Shown: one piece after another, positions 9,789-17,731 of the stretch | How positions within the stretch are numbered: position 1 is the first letter of the stretch | How the letters are laid out: each line of letters starts with the position of its first letter | Origin: Marifrigoribacter sp047730175 | GTDB taxonomy: Bacteria; Bacteroidota; Bacteroidia; Flavobacteriales; Flavobacteriaceae | DNA length: 64,000 nt | Assembly (NCBI RefSeq): GCF_047730175.1 | Contig: NZ_CP159833.1 | Span: 558,001-622,000 of the forward strand | Reading direction: 5' to 3' | Translations under genes and position numbers: made by a program | The notes under the pieces: generated by a model | Told to the model about the DNA's origin: nothing | What the model saw: the letters and a program-made list of their open reading frames with translations, nothing else | The model's database searches: none

Positions 9789-11268
9789 TATATTTTTCAA
9801 AATTAATATTCCCGTCAGAATCAATATATTGATAGATTCCTTTTGGAGCTCCTTCATTAATAATTATATAACTTTCGTCTTCTTGTAAAGAGTCTAAATA
9901 TTTTTCATTTTCACTTAAATATGAAAATAATATTCTAAATAAATTCACATTACTTTTAAACATTGAATCATACTTTGGCGCATCTTCATTAGGCCAATGG
10001 ATCATTAATATCGAACTAAACAAAGAATATATTTTATTTTTATCTATGGTTTTTTCATACACTTGTTCATCAGGCATTCCAACATATCCACCATGATCGG
10101 ACATTACAACAATTAGTGCATTAGCATCCTGTCGCTTAATAATTTCTATTAATTCGCGTAGTTTTTTATTTGATTCTTCAAGTTTTTCTAACCAATAAAT
10201 CCTTTCTCCTTCTACTCCGTTTTCATTTTCTTTTTGAATATGTCCTGGATCAAAAACTTCAATAAAGAAAAACTTAGGTCTATTAGCATCAATATTAATA
10301 TACTTTGCAAGAGGCTCTGCTACATTCTTTTTACGACCCCAACCTTTTCTACCTATATAAGGAATCTCATCATAACTAAAATTGCAAATATCATATCCCA
10401 TTTTTGGCCTATTTATCAATAAATAAGGCATTTCTGTTAAAAAATGTGTTTTATAATTATTCTTTTTAAAAACCTCTAAAACGCTATTATTAGAAATGAT
10501 TTTATTTCTACCATTAAAAAACTCTTTAGTATTTGACATGTTATTATAATAGTGATGCTTCATCATAAAAACAGAACTATTAGATGTAAGTGTAGAATAA
10601 TAATTACTTCTAAAGTTTAAATACTTTTTAAACTTATTTTCTTCCACAAAATTTTCAAAACTACTATTATCGTACTTATATAATCCTGTTTTTAATTCTG
10701 AAAAATTGACGTATCCATCGGGTTGTATAAAATATACATTCGGTTTTTTTGTAAAAATCACTTCTTCTATATTATCAGGTTGTTTCTCCCATTCTGTAGA
10801 ATAATTTAAATGATCGAAAATCCTTGGGACCACTGAAAAAATACCGATTATAATAAAGATATATTGAATTATTATAATTTTATTTAGATACATATATAAA
10901 AATCTTGCAGAAACTAATGCTGTAAGAAAAATAATAAGCGCTACTTTTTTATGAAAACCAGCGTAATAGCTAATCATCATAAAAAAAAGAAAACCAAATA
11001 TATTTAAAAATGGAATGTAATACTTTTTCCATTTACTAAAAACTAGTAGCTTTTGTAAACGATGTACAGTTAAAAAGAGAATAACGGGAATGAACAGATA
11101 AATTAAAATAAAATAAAATAGATGTGACCAGGTATTAACTAAGGTATAATTATTTGAGTATAAAAATAACAAAGGATATAAACCTACTGCTAATGCAACT
11201 AAAACAGGGTGTTTTTTGTCATTTGATAAAAACCTTCTAACAATACTCTGTTTATTTTTAGATGCCAT
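9775..11268 (-). CDS. Membrane-anchored sulfatase-like protein, paralogue 2
   Basis: 497 residues, starting MASKNKQSIVRRFLSNDKKH, with the same layout as its neighbour: five membrane helices, then KPNVYFIQPDGYVNFSELKT, STLTSNSSVFMMKHHYY, FFFIEVFDPGHIQ and VMSDHGGYVG. Side-by-side reading shows long blocks of identity with the downstream copy, so this is a tandem duplication. The stop overlaps the downstream start by 14 bp and the upstream methyltransferase stop is only 3 bp from its start codon. Catalysis would be periplasmic. Substrate is unknown; two diverged copies suggest two acceptor positions or two donors. Confidence 0.75.
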   Translation of the reverse strand: MASKNKQSIVRRFLSNDKKHPVLVALAVGLYPLLFLYSNNYTLVNTWSHLFYFILIYLFIPVILFLTVHRLQKLLVFSKWKKYYIPFLNIFGFLFFMMISYYAGFHKKVALIIFLTALVSARFLYMYLNKIIIIQYIFIIIGIFSVVPRIFDHLNYSTEWEKQPDNIEEVIFTKKPNVYFIQPDGYVNFSELKTGLYKYDNSSFENFVEENKFKKYLNFRSNYYSTLTSNSSVFMMKHHYYNNMSNTKEFFNGRNKIISNNSVLEVFKKNNYKTHFLTEMPYLLINRPKMGYDICNFSYDEIPYIGRKGWGRKKNVAEPLAKYINIDANRPKFFFIEVFDPGHIQKENENGVEGERIYWLEKLEESNKKLRELIEIIKRQDANALIVVMSDHGGYVGMPDEQVYEKTIDKNKIYSLFSSILMIHWPNEDAPKYDSMFKSNVNLFRILFSYLSENEKYLDSLQEDESYIIINEGAPKGIYQYIDSDGNINFEKYNGTK

Positions 11269-11271
11269 CTA

Positions 11272-12654
11272 TTACTTTCTCTTATAAAGATACATAATAC
11301 GATTTGTACCTTCTAGCCTTGTCTTTTTCTCAAGTGTAAAATAAGTTCCAAACCCATCTTCAAAATTTTCCTCATTATAAAAATCGAAATGATTGATAAA
11401 TTCTCTTTTTCTAACTAAAAGAGATTCGACCCAAGAATCTTCTCTTTTTGGAAATTCAATCAATAAATAATTTGAAAATGAAGCAAAAAAGGAAGCAGAT
11501 TTTTCAAAAGGAACATTACCAGAAAGGGTAATATGATGAATTAATGCTAGCGCTAGAGTTACGTCTGGAGCAAATTCTTTTAAGCGTACAATTAACGAGT
11601 TACGTTCGGTATTATCGAAGCCAATTCCAGGAGCAGGTTGCAATACATCACATACAAACGGGAGCATATTCTCTTCCTTGTTCTTTTGAACCTGAAGGTA
11701 GTTATAATCTACTGCGTTACTATCAATATCTGTTACTAAGACATTGGGGATTTCTGGAAGTACAGTTCTGGCAAAAGTTCCATCATTACCTCCAATATCG
11801 ATTAATGATTTAGGCCGCAAAGGCAATACCCAATCTTTTATCAATTCTTTTTTATTTGAAAAAGCATCCGAATCATAATTTGTTTTAGCGTAGTAATCAC
11901 CCCATTCGGTTGTTTGACGTATCTCCAGTTTTTTAATATAATTATATAAACTTTCTACTATATTCTCTTGTGCTTTTTTTGAAAGTTTAGCTATTTTTGT
12001 TTCCCCTTTATAATCATCATTATGTTTACTTTCCATTTTAGCTAATAAATGGATATTGGGATATAAAACAGAACTCAATTTTGTTCTAGTTGGCAACAAA
12101 GATGAAATTAGACTCACTGGTATTCCATCAATATGAGTTTGCATCATTTTAAAGATCTCTGTGCCATGATATTTCACTAAAGCCAATGGTCCTAAAAAAT
12201 GAGTTATAAATTGTTTATAGGCCCTCCAGGGCGTGTTCTCTTCATAAAAATCGAAAGATAGCGTATCAATAAAAATAGGTTTTCCTTTATGAAAAGTTAC
12301 ATTATACGCAGAAGCATCTTTTAATATAAATCCTTTAGAAAGTGCAAATTTCTGAATTTTTAATGTTAATAATGCAGCTTGTTTGTATTGTTCAAAACTC
12401 CATTCATAAGGGTTTGTAATAAACGGAATTTTTTCAGGAGTAATAATAATTTCATCGTCAGAAATCGAAGTTTCTGTATGAGAAATCAATAATTCGTTTT
12501 TAATTAACGTAGCAAAAAAACCACTTTCTGTAAGCTTCTTATATTGAGGAAAGTAAATAGGCTGAATGGATCTACGCAAGGTATCACCATCATAAAACAT
12601 ATAACCTGAAGGGTCTCTAAATGAGGCTTCGTGAATATTATTTTTTTTCGTCAT
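11272..12654 (-). CDS. Two-domain class I SAM methyltransferase with kinase-like N-terminal region
   Basis: About 460 residues. The C-terminal part (from about residue 280) is a class I methyltransferase: SLIDIGGNDGTFART is motif I (glycine-rich SAM loop), VTDIDSNAVDYNYL the acidic strand-2 end, and ALALIHHITLSGNVPF motif IV/post-IV. The N-terminal part has KDASAYNVTFHKGKPIFIDT, which looks like the catalytic and metal-binding loops of aminoglycoside-kinase-like folds. I chose MTKKNNIHEASFRDPSGYMF (12654), giving a 17-bp overlap with the small upstream gene; an ATG 24 bp earlier is possible. It is in the same run as the sulfatase-like pair. O-methylation of a terminal sugar is a guess. Confidence 0.75.
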   Translation of the reverse strand: MTKKNNIHEASFRDPSGYMFYDGDTLRRSIQPIYFPQYKKLTESGFFATLIKNELLISHTETSISDDEIIITPEKIPFITNPYEWSFEQYKQAALLTLKIQKFALSKGFILKDASAYNVTFHKGKPIFIDTLSFDFYEENTPWRAYKQFITHFLGPLALVKYHGTEIFKMMQTHIDGIPVSLISSLLPTRTKLSSVLYPNIHLLAKMESKHNDDYKGETKIAKLSKKAQENIVESLYNYIKKLEIRQTTEWGDYYAKTNYDSDAFSNKKELIKDWVLPLRPKSLIDIGGNDGTFARTVLPEIPNVLVTDIDSNAVDYNYLQVQKNKEENMLPFVCDVLQPAPGIGFDNTERNSLIVRLKEFAPDVTLALALIHHITLSGNVPFEKSASFFASFSNYLLIEFPKREDSWVESLLVRKREFINHFDFYNEENFEDGFGTYFTLEKKTRLEGTNRIMYLYKRK

Positions 12655-12838
12655 CAGATTCGGTATCATTTTCATCAATATCTATCGAATCATACCCATC
12701 CTCTTTTGTCTTAAAACCTAATAAGGTTTTTATTTTATACATGGTAAGTTTAGAAAAAAGTAAAATACCTGCAGCAACTGCAACGACTGCTTGAACTATC
12801 ATCGCACCTAGGCCTGGATCAAAATATAAGAAATTCAT
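12638..12838 (-). CDS. Small single-helix membrane protein at head of sulfatase/methyltransferase operon
   Basis: 66 residues: an N-terminal MNFLYFDPGLGAMIVQAVVA leading into one hydrophobic helix, then a basic stretch (KIKTLLGFKTK) and a very acidic tail (DSIDIDENDTESDDEKK). The stop lies inside the start of the methyltransferase gene, so the two are coupled. The FDPGLGAMIVQ start is distinctive and I have the impression that it recurs near methyltransferase and sulfatase-like genes in Bacteroidota, but I cannot verify this. It may anchor or organise the downstream enzymes at the inner membrane. Function unknown. Confidence 0.65.
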   Translation of the reverse strand: MNFLYFDPGLGAMIVQAVVAVAAGILLFSKLTMYKIKTLLGFKTKEDGYDSIDIDENDTESDDEKK

Positions 12839-12900
12839 ATATATAATTAATGATGTTATTTTAAAAACTAAACAAATAAACGAAAAATCGAGTGACTTTT

Positions 12901-12937
12901 GCTATGAATTTCTAAAATCTATTTAGAAATTCATAGC
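12901..12937. terminator. Long perfect hairpin between small membrane-protein genes
   Basis: A 16-bp perfect inverted repeat (GCTATGAATTTCTAAA and its complement) with a 5-nt loop. On the plus strand it is followed by a T-rich run. It sits just after the stop of the YgjV-like gene and upstream of the surface-polysaccharide operon, so it probably separates the two transcription units. Terminator activity is inferred from structure only. Confidence 0.6.
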
Positions 12938-12941
12938 CTAT

Positions 12942-13175
12942 TTATTTTTTATTATTTCGAAATAAATAATATATGTTAATACCAAAAATTGCAACGTTAG
13001 TTATTACTATTGGCCAAGAAATTTGAAGCATAACTCCATAAATAATAAATACAAAACAACCGATTGTATTTACAATTCTTAATCTCCTTACTTCTTTCAT
13101 TAAAAAAGAAACAAGTACAAGAAAAGAAGCTAAATATCCAACAAGCTCCGTTAGAGGTAATCCAAATACTTCCAA
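12942..13175 (-). CDS. Small three-helix membrane protein, YgjV/SemiSWEET-like
   Basis: 77 residues with three hydrophobic segments. It begins MEVFGLPLTELVGYLASFLV and continues with LMKEVRRLRIVNTIGCFVFI, a loop-helix pattern seen in YgjV and SemiSWEET-type half transporters. It lies 2 bp after the typA stop on the same strand, so it is probably co-transcribed with typA. A three-helix unit of this size would work as a dimer if it is a sugar transporter half, but no substrate can be assigned. Confidence 0.6.
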   Translation of the reverse strand: MEVFGLPLTELVGYLASFLVLVSFLMKEVRRLRIVNTIGCFVFIIYGVMLQISWPIVITNVAIFGINIYYLFRNNKK

Positions 13176-13177
13176 TA

Positions 13178-14971
13178 CTAAAATTTATTTCTTTTTCTAT
13201 CTACTTCTTTTAAATAGATTTTACGTAAACGAATGTGCTTAGGAGTTACCTCAACATACTCATCTTTCTGGATATATTCTAAGGCTTCTTCTAAAGAAAA
13301 CTTAATAGCAGGAACAATCTTCGCTTTATCATCTGCACCAGAAGAACGAACATTACTCATTTTTTTAGTTTTAGTAACATTCACAACCATATCATCTCTA
13401 CGGGTGTTTTCTCCAATTACTTGTCCTTCGTAAATAGATTCACCAGGATTAACGAAAAAGCTTCCGCGATCCTGTAATTTATCGATCGAATAAGGAATTG
13501 CACTACCATTATCCATAGAAACTAATGAACCATTTAACCGTTCTGGAATACCTCCTTTTAAAGGCTGATATTCTAAAAATCTGTGGGTCATAATTGCTTC
13601 ACCTGCAGTTGCAGTTAACAATTGATTACGTAGCCCTATGATACCTCTTGAAGGAACGATAAAAGTACAAATCATACGTTCTCCTTTGGCTTCCATGCTT
13701 TGCATTTCACCTTTTCTAATTGTTACCATATCAATCGCTCTACCACTTACTGATTCTGGTAAATCGATTGTTAATTCTTCAACAGGCTCACATTTTTTAC
13801 CATCAATTTCTTTAATGATTACTTGTGGCTGTCCTATTTGTAGTTCATATCCTTCTCTACGCATGGTTTCAATTAAAACTGAAAGATGTAATACACCACG
13901 TCCAAAGACCATGAATTTATCTGCACTATTTGTAGTTTCAACACGTAAAGCTAAGTTCTTTTCAAGCTCTTTTGCTAAACGTTCTCTAATATGACGAGAG
14001 GTTACAAACTTTCCATCTTTTCCGAAGAAAGGAGAATCGTTAATTGTAAATAACATACTCATCGTAGGCTCATCGATTGCTATGGTTGCTAATCCTTCAG
14101 GATTTTCAACATCACAAACAGAATCACCAATTTCAAATCCTTCTAATCCAACTAAAGCACAAATATCTCCTGCTTTTACTTCTGCAACTTTTTTACGTCC
14201 AAGACCTTCAAAAGTATGAAGTTCTTTAATTTTAGACTTTACGATACTTCCATCTCTCTTCACCAATGCAATTTGCATATTTTCTTTAAGTACTCCTCTA
14301 TGTAAACGTCCTATAGCGATACGACCTGTAAAAGAAGAAAAATCTAAAGAAGTAATTAACATTTGCACATTTCCTTCTTCAGCTTTAAATAAAGGAATAT
14401 GTTCTAATACCATATCTAATAATGGTTCAACATTATCAGTTTCATCTTTCCAATCATCACTCATCCAGTTATTCTTTGCCGAACCATATACGGTTGGAAA
14501 ATCTAACTGCCATTCCTCTGCTCCTAATTCATACATTAAATCGAATACAGCTTCATGCACCTCATCTGGAGTACAATTTTCTTTATCTACCTTATTTACA
14601 ACTACACAAGGTTTTAATCCTAATGAAATTGCTTTTTGTAATACAAAACGAGTTTGTGGCATTGGTCCTTCAAAAGCATCTACCAATAATAACACACCAT
14701 CTGCCATGTTCAATACACGTTCTACTTCACCACCAAAATCGGCGTGACCAGGAGTATCAATAATATTAATTTTAGTGCCTTTATACACAACAGAAACGTT
14801 TTTAGAAGTAATTGTAATACCTCTTTCACGTTCTAAATCATTATTATCTAAAATAAGATCACCCGTATGTTCATTTTCACGAAATAAACTACAGTGATGC
14901 ATAATTTTATCGACCAAGGTTGTTTTTCCGTGATCTACGTGTGCTATAATTGCTATGTTTTTAATATCCAT
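13178..14971 (-). CDS. typA: Translational GTPase TypA/BipA
   Basis: 597 residues from MDIKNIAIIAHVDHGKTTLV, which holds the P-loop; DTPGHADFGGEV is G3 and VVNKVDKENC is G4. EF-Tu domain 2, an EF-G-like alpha/beta domain and the TypA-specific C-terminus follow. A longer frame adds nine residues, but the ATG at 14971 is preceded on the minus strand by AAAAGGAG about 7 bases upstream, a good ribosome-binding site that decides the start. BipA binds ribosomes and assists 50S assembly and stress adaptation. Full length for the family. Confidence 0.95.
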   Translation of the reverse strand: MDIKNIAIIAHVDHGKTTLVDKIMHHCSLFRENEHTGDLILDNNDLERERGITITSKNVSVVYKGTKINIIDTPGHADFGGEVERVLNMADGVLLLVDAFEGPMPQTRFVLQKAISLGLKPCVVVNKVDKENCTPDEVHEAVFDLMYELGAEEWQLDFPTVYGSAKNNWMSDDWKDETDNVEPLLDMVLEHIPLFKAEEGNVQMLITSLDFSSFTGRIAIGRLHRGVLKENMQIALVKRDGSIVKSKIKELHTFEGLGRKKVAEVKAGDICALVGLEGFEIGDSVCDVENPEGLATIAIDEPTMSMLFTINDSPFFGKDGKFVTSRHIRERLAKELEKNLALRVETTNSADKFMVFGRGVLHLSVLIETMRREGYELQIGQPQVIIKEIDGKKCEPVEELTIDLPESVSGRAIDMVTIRKGEMQSMEAKGERMICTFIVPSRGIIGLRNQLLTATAGEAIMTHRFLEYQPLKGGIPERLNGSLVSMDNGSAIPYSIDKLQDRGSFFVNPGESIYEGQVIGENTRRDDMVVNVTKTKKMSNVRSSGADDKAKIVPAIKFSLEEALEYIQKDEYVEVTPKHIRLRKIYLKEVDRKRNKF

Positions 14972-15049
14972 AAGATTGCTCCTTTTAAGGCGGTGCAAAA
15001 TTAGTGTTTATTTATGAATATTTAGCCTATTTCTATTTTTATGTTATTT

Positions 15050-15143
15050 GGGCGTTCCTTGTTGACTTAGGTCAATAAGGTCGGGCTATACGCTATATCT
15101 CTATTTTACAAAAAATAGAGGATGCCGCTGCTGTCCCTAACGC
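15050..15143 (+). ncRNA. Structured RNA element, candidate Flavo-1 motif
   Basis: A 94-bp stretch in the typA-kdsA divergent gap starts GGGCGTT and ends AACGC, which pair as an outer stem. Inside are a hairpin (TTGAC-ttag-GTCAA flanked by CCTT/AAGG), the block GGTCGGGCTATACGC, a second hairpin (CTCTATTTT pairing with AAAATAGAG) and GATGCCGCTGCTGTCCC. This conserved-block/variable-hairpin layout matches my memory of the Flavo-1 RNA motif of Bacteroidota. It codes nothing. The pairing is seen directly; the motif name is from recollection and needs a covariance-model search. Confidence 0.5.
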
Positions 15144-15208
15144 TGATTTATAGAAAAAAGATAAAAATTCATAAATACATAAAATCATTAAAGAATAAAG
15201 GTTTTAAT

Positions 15209-15216
15209 TATCTTTG
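15209..15216 (+). promoter_or_regulatory. kdsA promoter, -7 box TATCTTTG
   Basis: TATCTTTG fits the Bacteroidota primary-sigma -7 consensus TAnnTTTG and lies 18 bp before the kdsA ATG, giving a very short leader. No clear -33 TTTG was identified. Confidence 0.6.
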
Positions 15217-15233
15217 CACTTTAAATAAAAACT

Positions 15234-16052
15234 ATGAATCTCAATTTAATTCCGAATATAAAACACACGAAGTCAAATAATTTCTTTTTGTTAGCTGGAC
15301 CTTGTGCAATTGAAGGAGAAGAAATGGCAATGCAGATTGCTGAAAAAATCCTAAAAATTACGGATGCATTAGAGATTCCTTTTATTTTTAAAGGAAGTTT
15401 TAAAAAAGCCAATCGCAGTAGAATCGATAGTTTTACAGGAATAGGAGATGAGAAAGCACTACAAATTCTAAAAAAAGTTTCAGAAAGATTTAATGTTCCT
15501 ACAGTTACCGATATTCATGAGGTAAGCGATGCAGCCCTTGCAGCGCAATATGTAGATGTATTACAAATTCCAGCTTTTTTAGTGAGACAAACCGACCTTG
15601 TAGTTGCAGCTGCAAATACTGGAAAAGTAGTTAATTTAAAAAAAGGTCAATTTATGAGCCCTGAAAGCATGCAACATGCAGTTCAAAAAGTTTTAGATTG
15701 CGGAAACCAACAAGTGACTATTACCGACAGAGGAACCATGTTTGGCTACCAAGATATGATTGTTGATTATCGCGGTATTCCAACGATGCAACAATATGCC
15801 CCAACGATATTAGATATTACACATAGTCTTCAACAACCCAATCAAACCAGTGGTGTTACAGGTGGAAGACCCGATATGATAGGAACACTTGCTCGGGCAG
15901 GAGTTGCTGTTGGTGTGGATGGTCTTTTTCTTGAAACACATTTTGACCCCTCAAAGGCAAAGAGTGATGGAGCTAATATGTTAGACATACAATATTTAGA
16001 AAAACTTTTAACAGATTTAGTCGCTATTAGAAAAACGATTACCAGCCTTTAA
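15234..16052 (+). CDS. kdsA: 3-deoxy-8-phosphooctulonate synthase (KDO-8-P synthase)
   Basis: 272 residues. FFLLAGPCAIEGEEMAMQIA at residues 17-36 is the PEP-site signature; FKGSFKKANRSRIDSFTGIG and TDRGTMFGYQDMIVDYRGIP follow, as expected in KdsA. It condenses PEP with arabinose-5-phosphate to KDO-8-phosphate in the cytosol, the precursor of LPS inner-core KDO. It has its own -7 box and converges on the DUF1801 gene with a 4-bp overlap of stop codons. Its closeness to the surface-glycan cluster may be functional but is not an operon link. Confidence 0.95.
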   Translation: MNLNLIPNIKHTKSNNFFLLAGPCAIEGEEMAMQIAEKILKITDALEIPFIFKGSFKKANRSRIDSFTGIGDEKALQILKKVSERFNVPTVTDIHEVSDAALAAQYVDVLQIPAFLVRQTDLVVAAANTGKVVNLKKGQFMSPESMQHAVQKVLDCGNQQVTITDRGTMFGYQDMIVDYRGIPTMQQYAPTILDITHSLQQPNQTSGVTGGRPDMIGTLARAGVAVGVDGLFLETHFDPSKAKSDGANMLDIQYLEKLLTDLVAIRKTITSL

Positions 16053-16396
16053 TATAATTGCTTTACTTCATTTAAAAGTTCTATGAGGACTATCTCATCA
16101 ATTTCATCTATAGATTGGTATCTCAAAGATCCCATTACTTTTCTTTTTTCAGTCACCAAATGCTCTTTGTGTATTGTTATTTGATTGGCTCGCACAAAAC
16201 AGAGATCAACATAATTTATTTTATGACTAGCATTTAAAAAACAAAACGGACGTTTTTTATAGTAATAAAACGGAATTCGATACTTATAAAGTAATTCTAT
16301 TTCTGGAAGTGTAGATTCAACTAAAATCTGAAGATCTAATAATATAGAACGATAAGGCTCAGGTTGGTTAATAATGTAATCTTCGGCAGGATTCAT
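16049..16396 (-). CDS. DUF1801 domain protein
   Basis: 115 residues, soluble. The pattern EPYRSILLDLQILVESTLPE near the start, then YKYRIPFYYYKKRPFCFLN and VDLCFVRANQI, is that of the DUF1801/YdhG-like fold, usually a small stand-alone protein of unknown function. The start reads MNPAEDYIINQPEPY. It converges on kdsA with overlapping stops. A perfect 12-bp hairpin sits about 30 bp upstream of its start. Confidence 0.8.
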   Translation of the reverse strand: MNPAEDYIINQPEPYRSILLDLQILVESTLPEIELLYKYRIPFYYYKKRPFCFLNASHKINYVDLCFVRANQITIHKEHLVTEKRKVMGSLRYQSIDEIDEIVLIELLNEVKQLY

Positions 16397-16425
16397 AATG
16401 GCAAGATAGAAAAAGTGATAAAAAG

Positions 16426-16456
16426 AAAAGAGCTGTTATCAAGAAACAGCTCTTTT
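16426..16456. terminator. Perfect 12-bp hairpin in the 16.4-16.7 kb gap
   Basis: AAAAGAGCTGTT and its exact complement separated by 7 nt, with A-rich and T-rich flanks, look like a bidirectional rho-independent terminator. No intact gene ends here on either strand: it lies upstream of the DUF1801 start and 250 bp before the pseudogene remnant. It may be left from a gene that was deleted. Confidence 0.6.
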
Positions 16457-16526
16457 CCAATAATTGCTTTATTAACTCCCCAATTAATTAGGCTCTGTAA
16501 ATATGCGAATAAGTACATTTTATAAC

Positions 16527-16566
16527 AATAGGAAAAACCACTTTTTTGGATAGGGTTTTTCCTATT
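16527..16566. repeat. 13-bp inverted repeat upstream of pseudogene
   Basis: AATAGGAAAAACC and its exact complement flank a 14-nt spacer. There is no coding sequence between 16397 and 16705; this and the terminator-like hairpin are the only structures I see. It could be a transcriptional hairpin or a remnant end of a small mobile element. Confidence 0.5.
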
Positions 16567-16705
16567 TAATATTTGCAGCTTAAAGTTTTATTAATGAATT
16601 CAAAACCTACCAAAGGAATTTGTCATATAATGCGCTTCTAATAATAGTTATTAGATTGTTTAAATTCCTATTTAAAAAGAAATAAAAGCATAAAATAAAC
16701 AATGA

Positions 16706-17731
16706 AAAAAAATCTATTATTTTATTCAAAACCATTACACATGGAATGGAGATTATAGTATTTTTAATGGTACCAACGTGAAAGACGCTTTTGAAAAAAA
16801 GTCGGGTAGCATTGCTGAAATAAATCTATCATTAATTAATGCATTAGAAGCAGCAGATTTAGACGCAAAAATCGTGTTACATTCTACTCGTGAAAATGGA
16901 TTACCTACCAAAGCCTATCCCATAATAACAGACTTCAATTATTTGTTGGCATTAGTTACGATAGGAGATGAAAAAATTATTTTAGATGCTTCAGAAAAAT
17001 TTGCTCCCTTCAGAATTTTGCCTTTTAGAACCTTAAATAAAGAAGTGAGAGTAATGGATTATAAAAAGGGTAGTTATTGGTTACCTATAGAACCCTAAGC
17101 TAAAAACGTAGATTATATTAATGCGCAAATTACCTTTAATGATGATGAATCTATTATAGGAACTATTAATGAAGTTCATATCGGTTATAAAGCAGTTGCA
17201 AGTAGAGAATCAAATTATAATAAATCTAATAATGATTTGATTTTAGCAAAAGAAAACAATTAAACAGACCTAGAAGTTACTGAATATAGTTCTGAAAATG
17301 TAAATGATCTAGCAACACCTTATAAAGAAAAATACACCATCGTATTTGATCCTGAGATCACTGGATCCAATATTTATATTAATCCATTTATTTTTCAAAG
17401 TAGTGTATTAGAAAATCCATTTAAGAATGAAAAAAGACAATATCCTATAAATTTTGGATACCCTTCTTCAAACACTTACTTATTGAAAATTGATTTAAAC
17501 AATCAGTGCCAAGTAGAACAGCTACCCACAAGTAAATCTATTAAACTTCCTGAAGGCATCGGATCATGTAAAGTCGCTTATTCTGAAACAAACGGAAGTA
17601 TTAATGTACGTTTCAATTATAAATTAAACAAGTACAGCTTTAGCACAGATTATTATGAAACTTTAAAAGATTTTTTCTCTAAAGTAATAGCCTTTCAAAC
17701 CAAAGAAACCATAGTGATAAAAAAGATTTAA
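16706..17731 (+). pseudogene. 5'-truncated transglutaminase-like/DUF3857-family protein with two in-frame stops
   Basis: One frame runs from just after a TGA at 16703 to 17731. It reads YTWNGDYSIFNGTNVKDAFE, then AEINLSLINALEAADLDAKI, which is the transglutaminase-like core, and ends YYETLKDFFSKVIAFQTKET, the usual C-terminus of flavobacterial DUF3857/transglutaminase proteins. It is broken by TAA at 17096-17098 (after LPIEP) and TAA at 17261-17263 (after AKENN). The N-terminal DUF3857 half, expected at several hundred residues, is missing. Its last four bases overlap the stop of the convergent dehydrogenase gene. The family match is from memory of the conserved pieces; the stops are seen directly. 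Confidence 0.8.

Noticed and set aside
13638..13994. Plus-strand open frame of 118 codons
   Set aside because: Antisense shadow of typA; composition is explained by the coding strand.
14422..14763. Plus-strand open frame of 113 codons
   Set aside because: It is antisense to the GTPase domain of typA, His/Leu-rich, with no motif or promoter.
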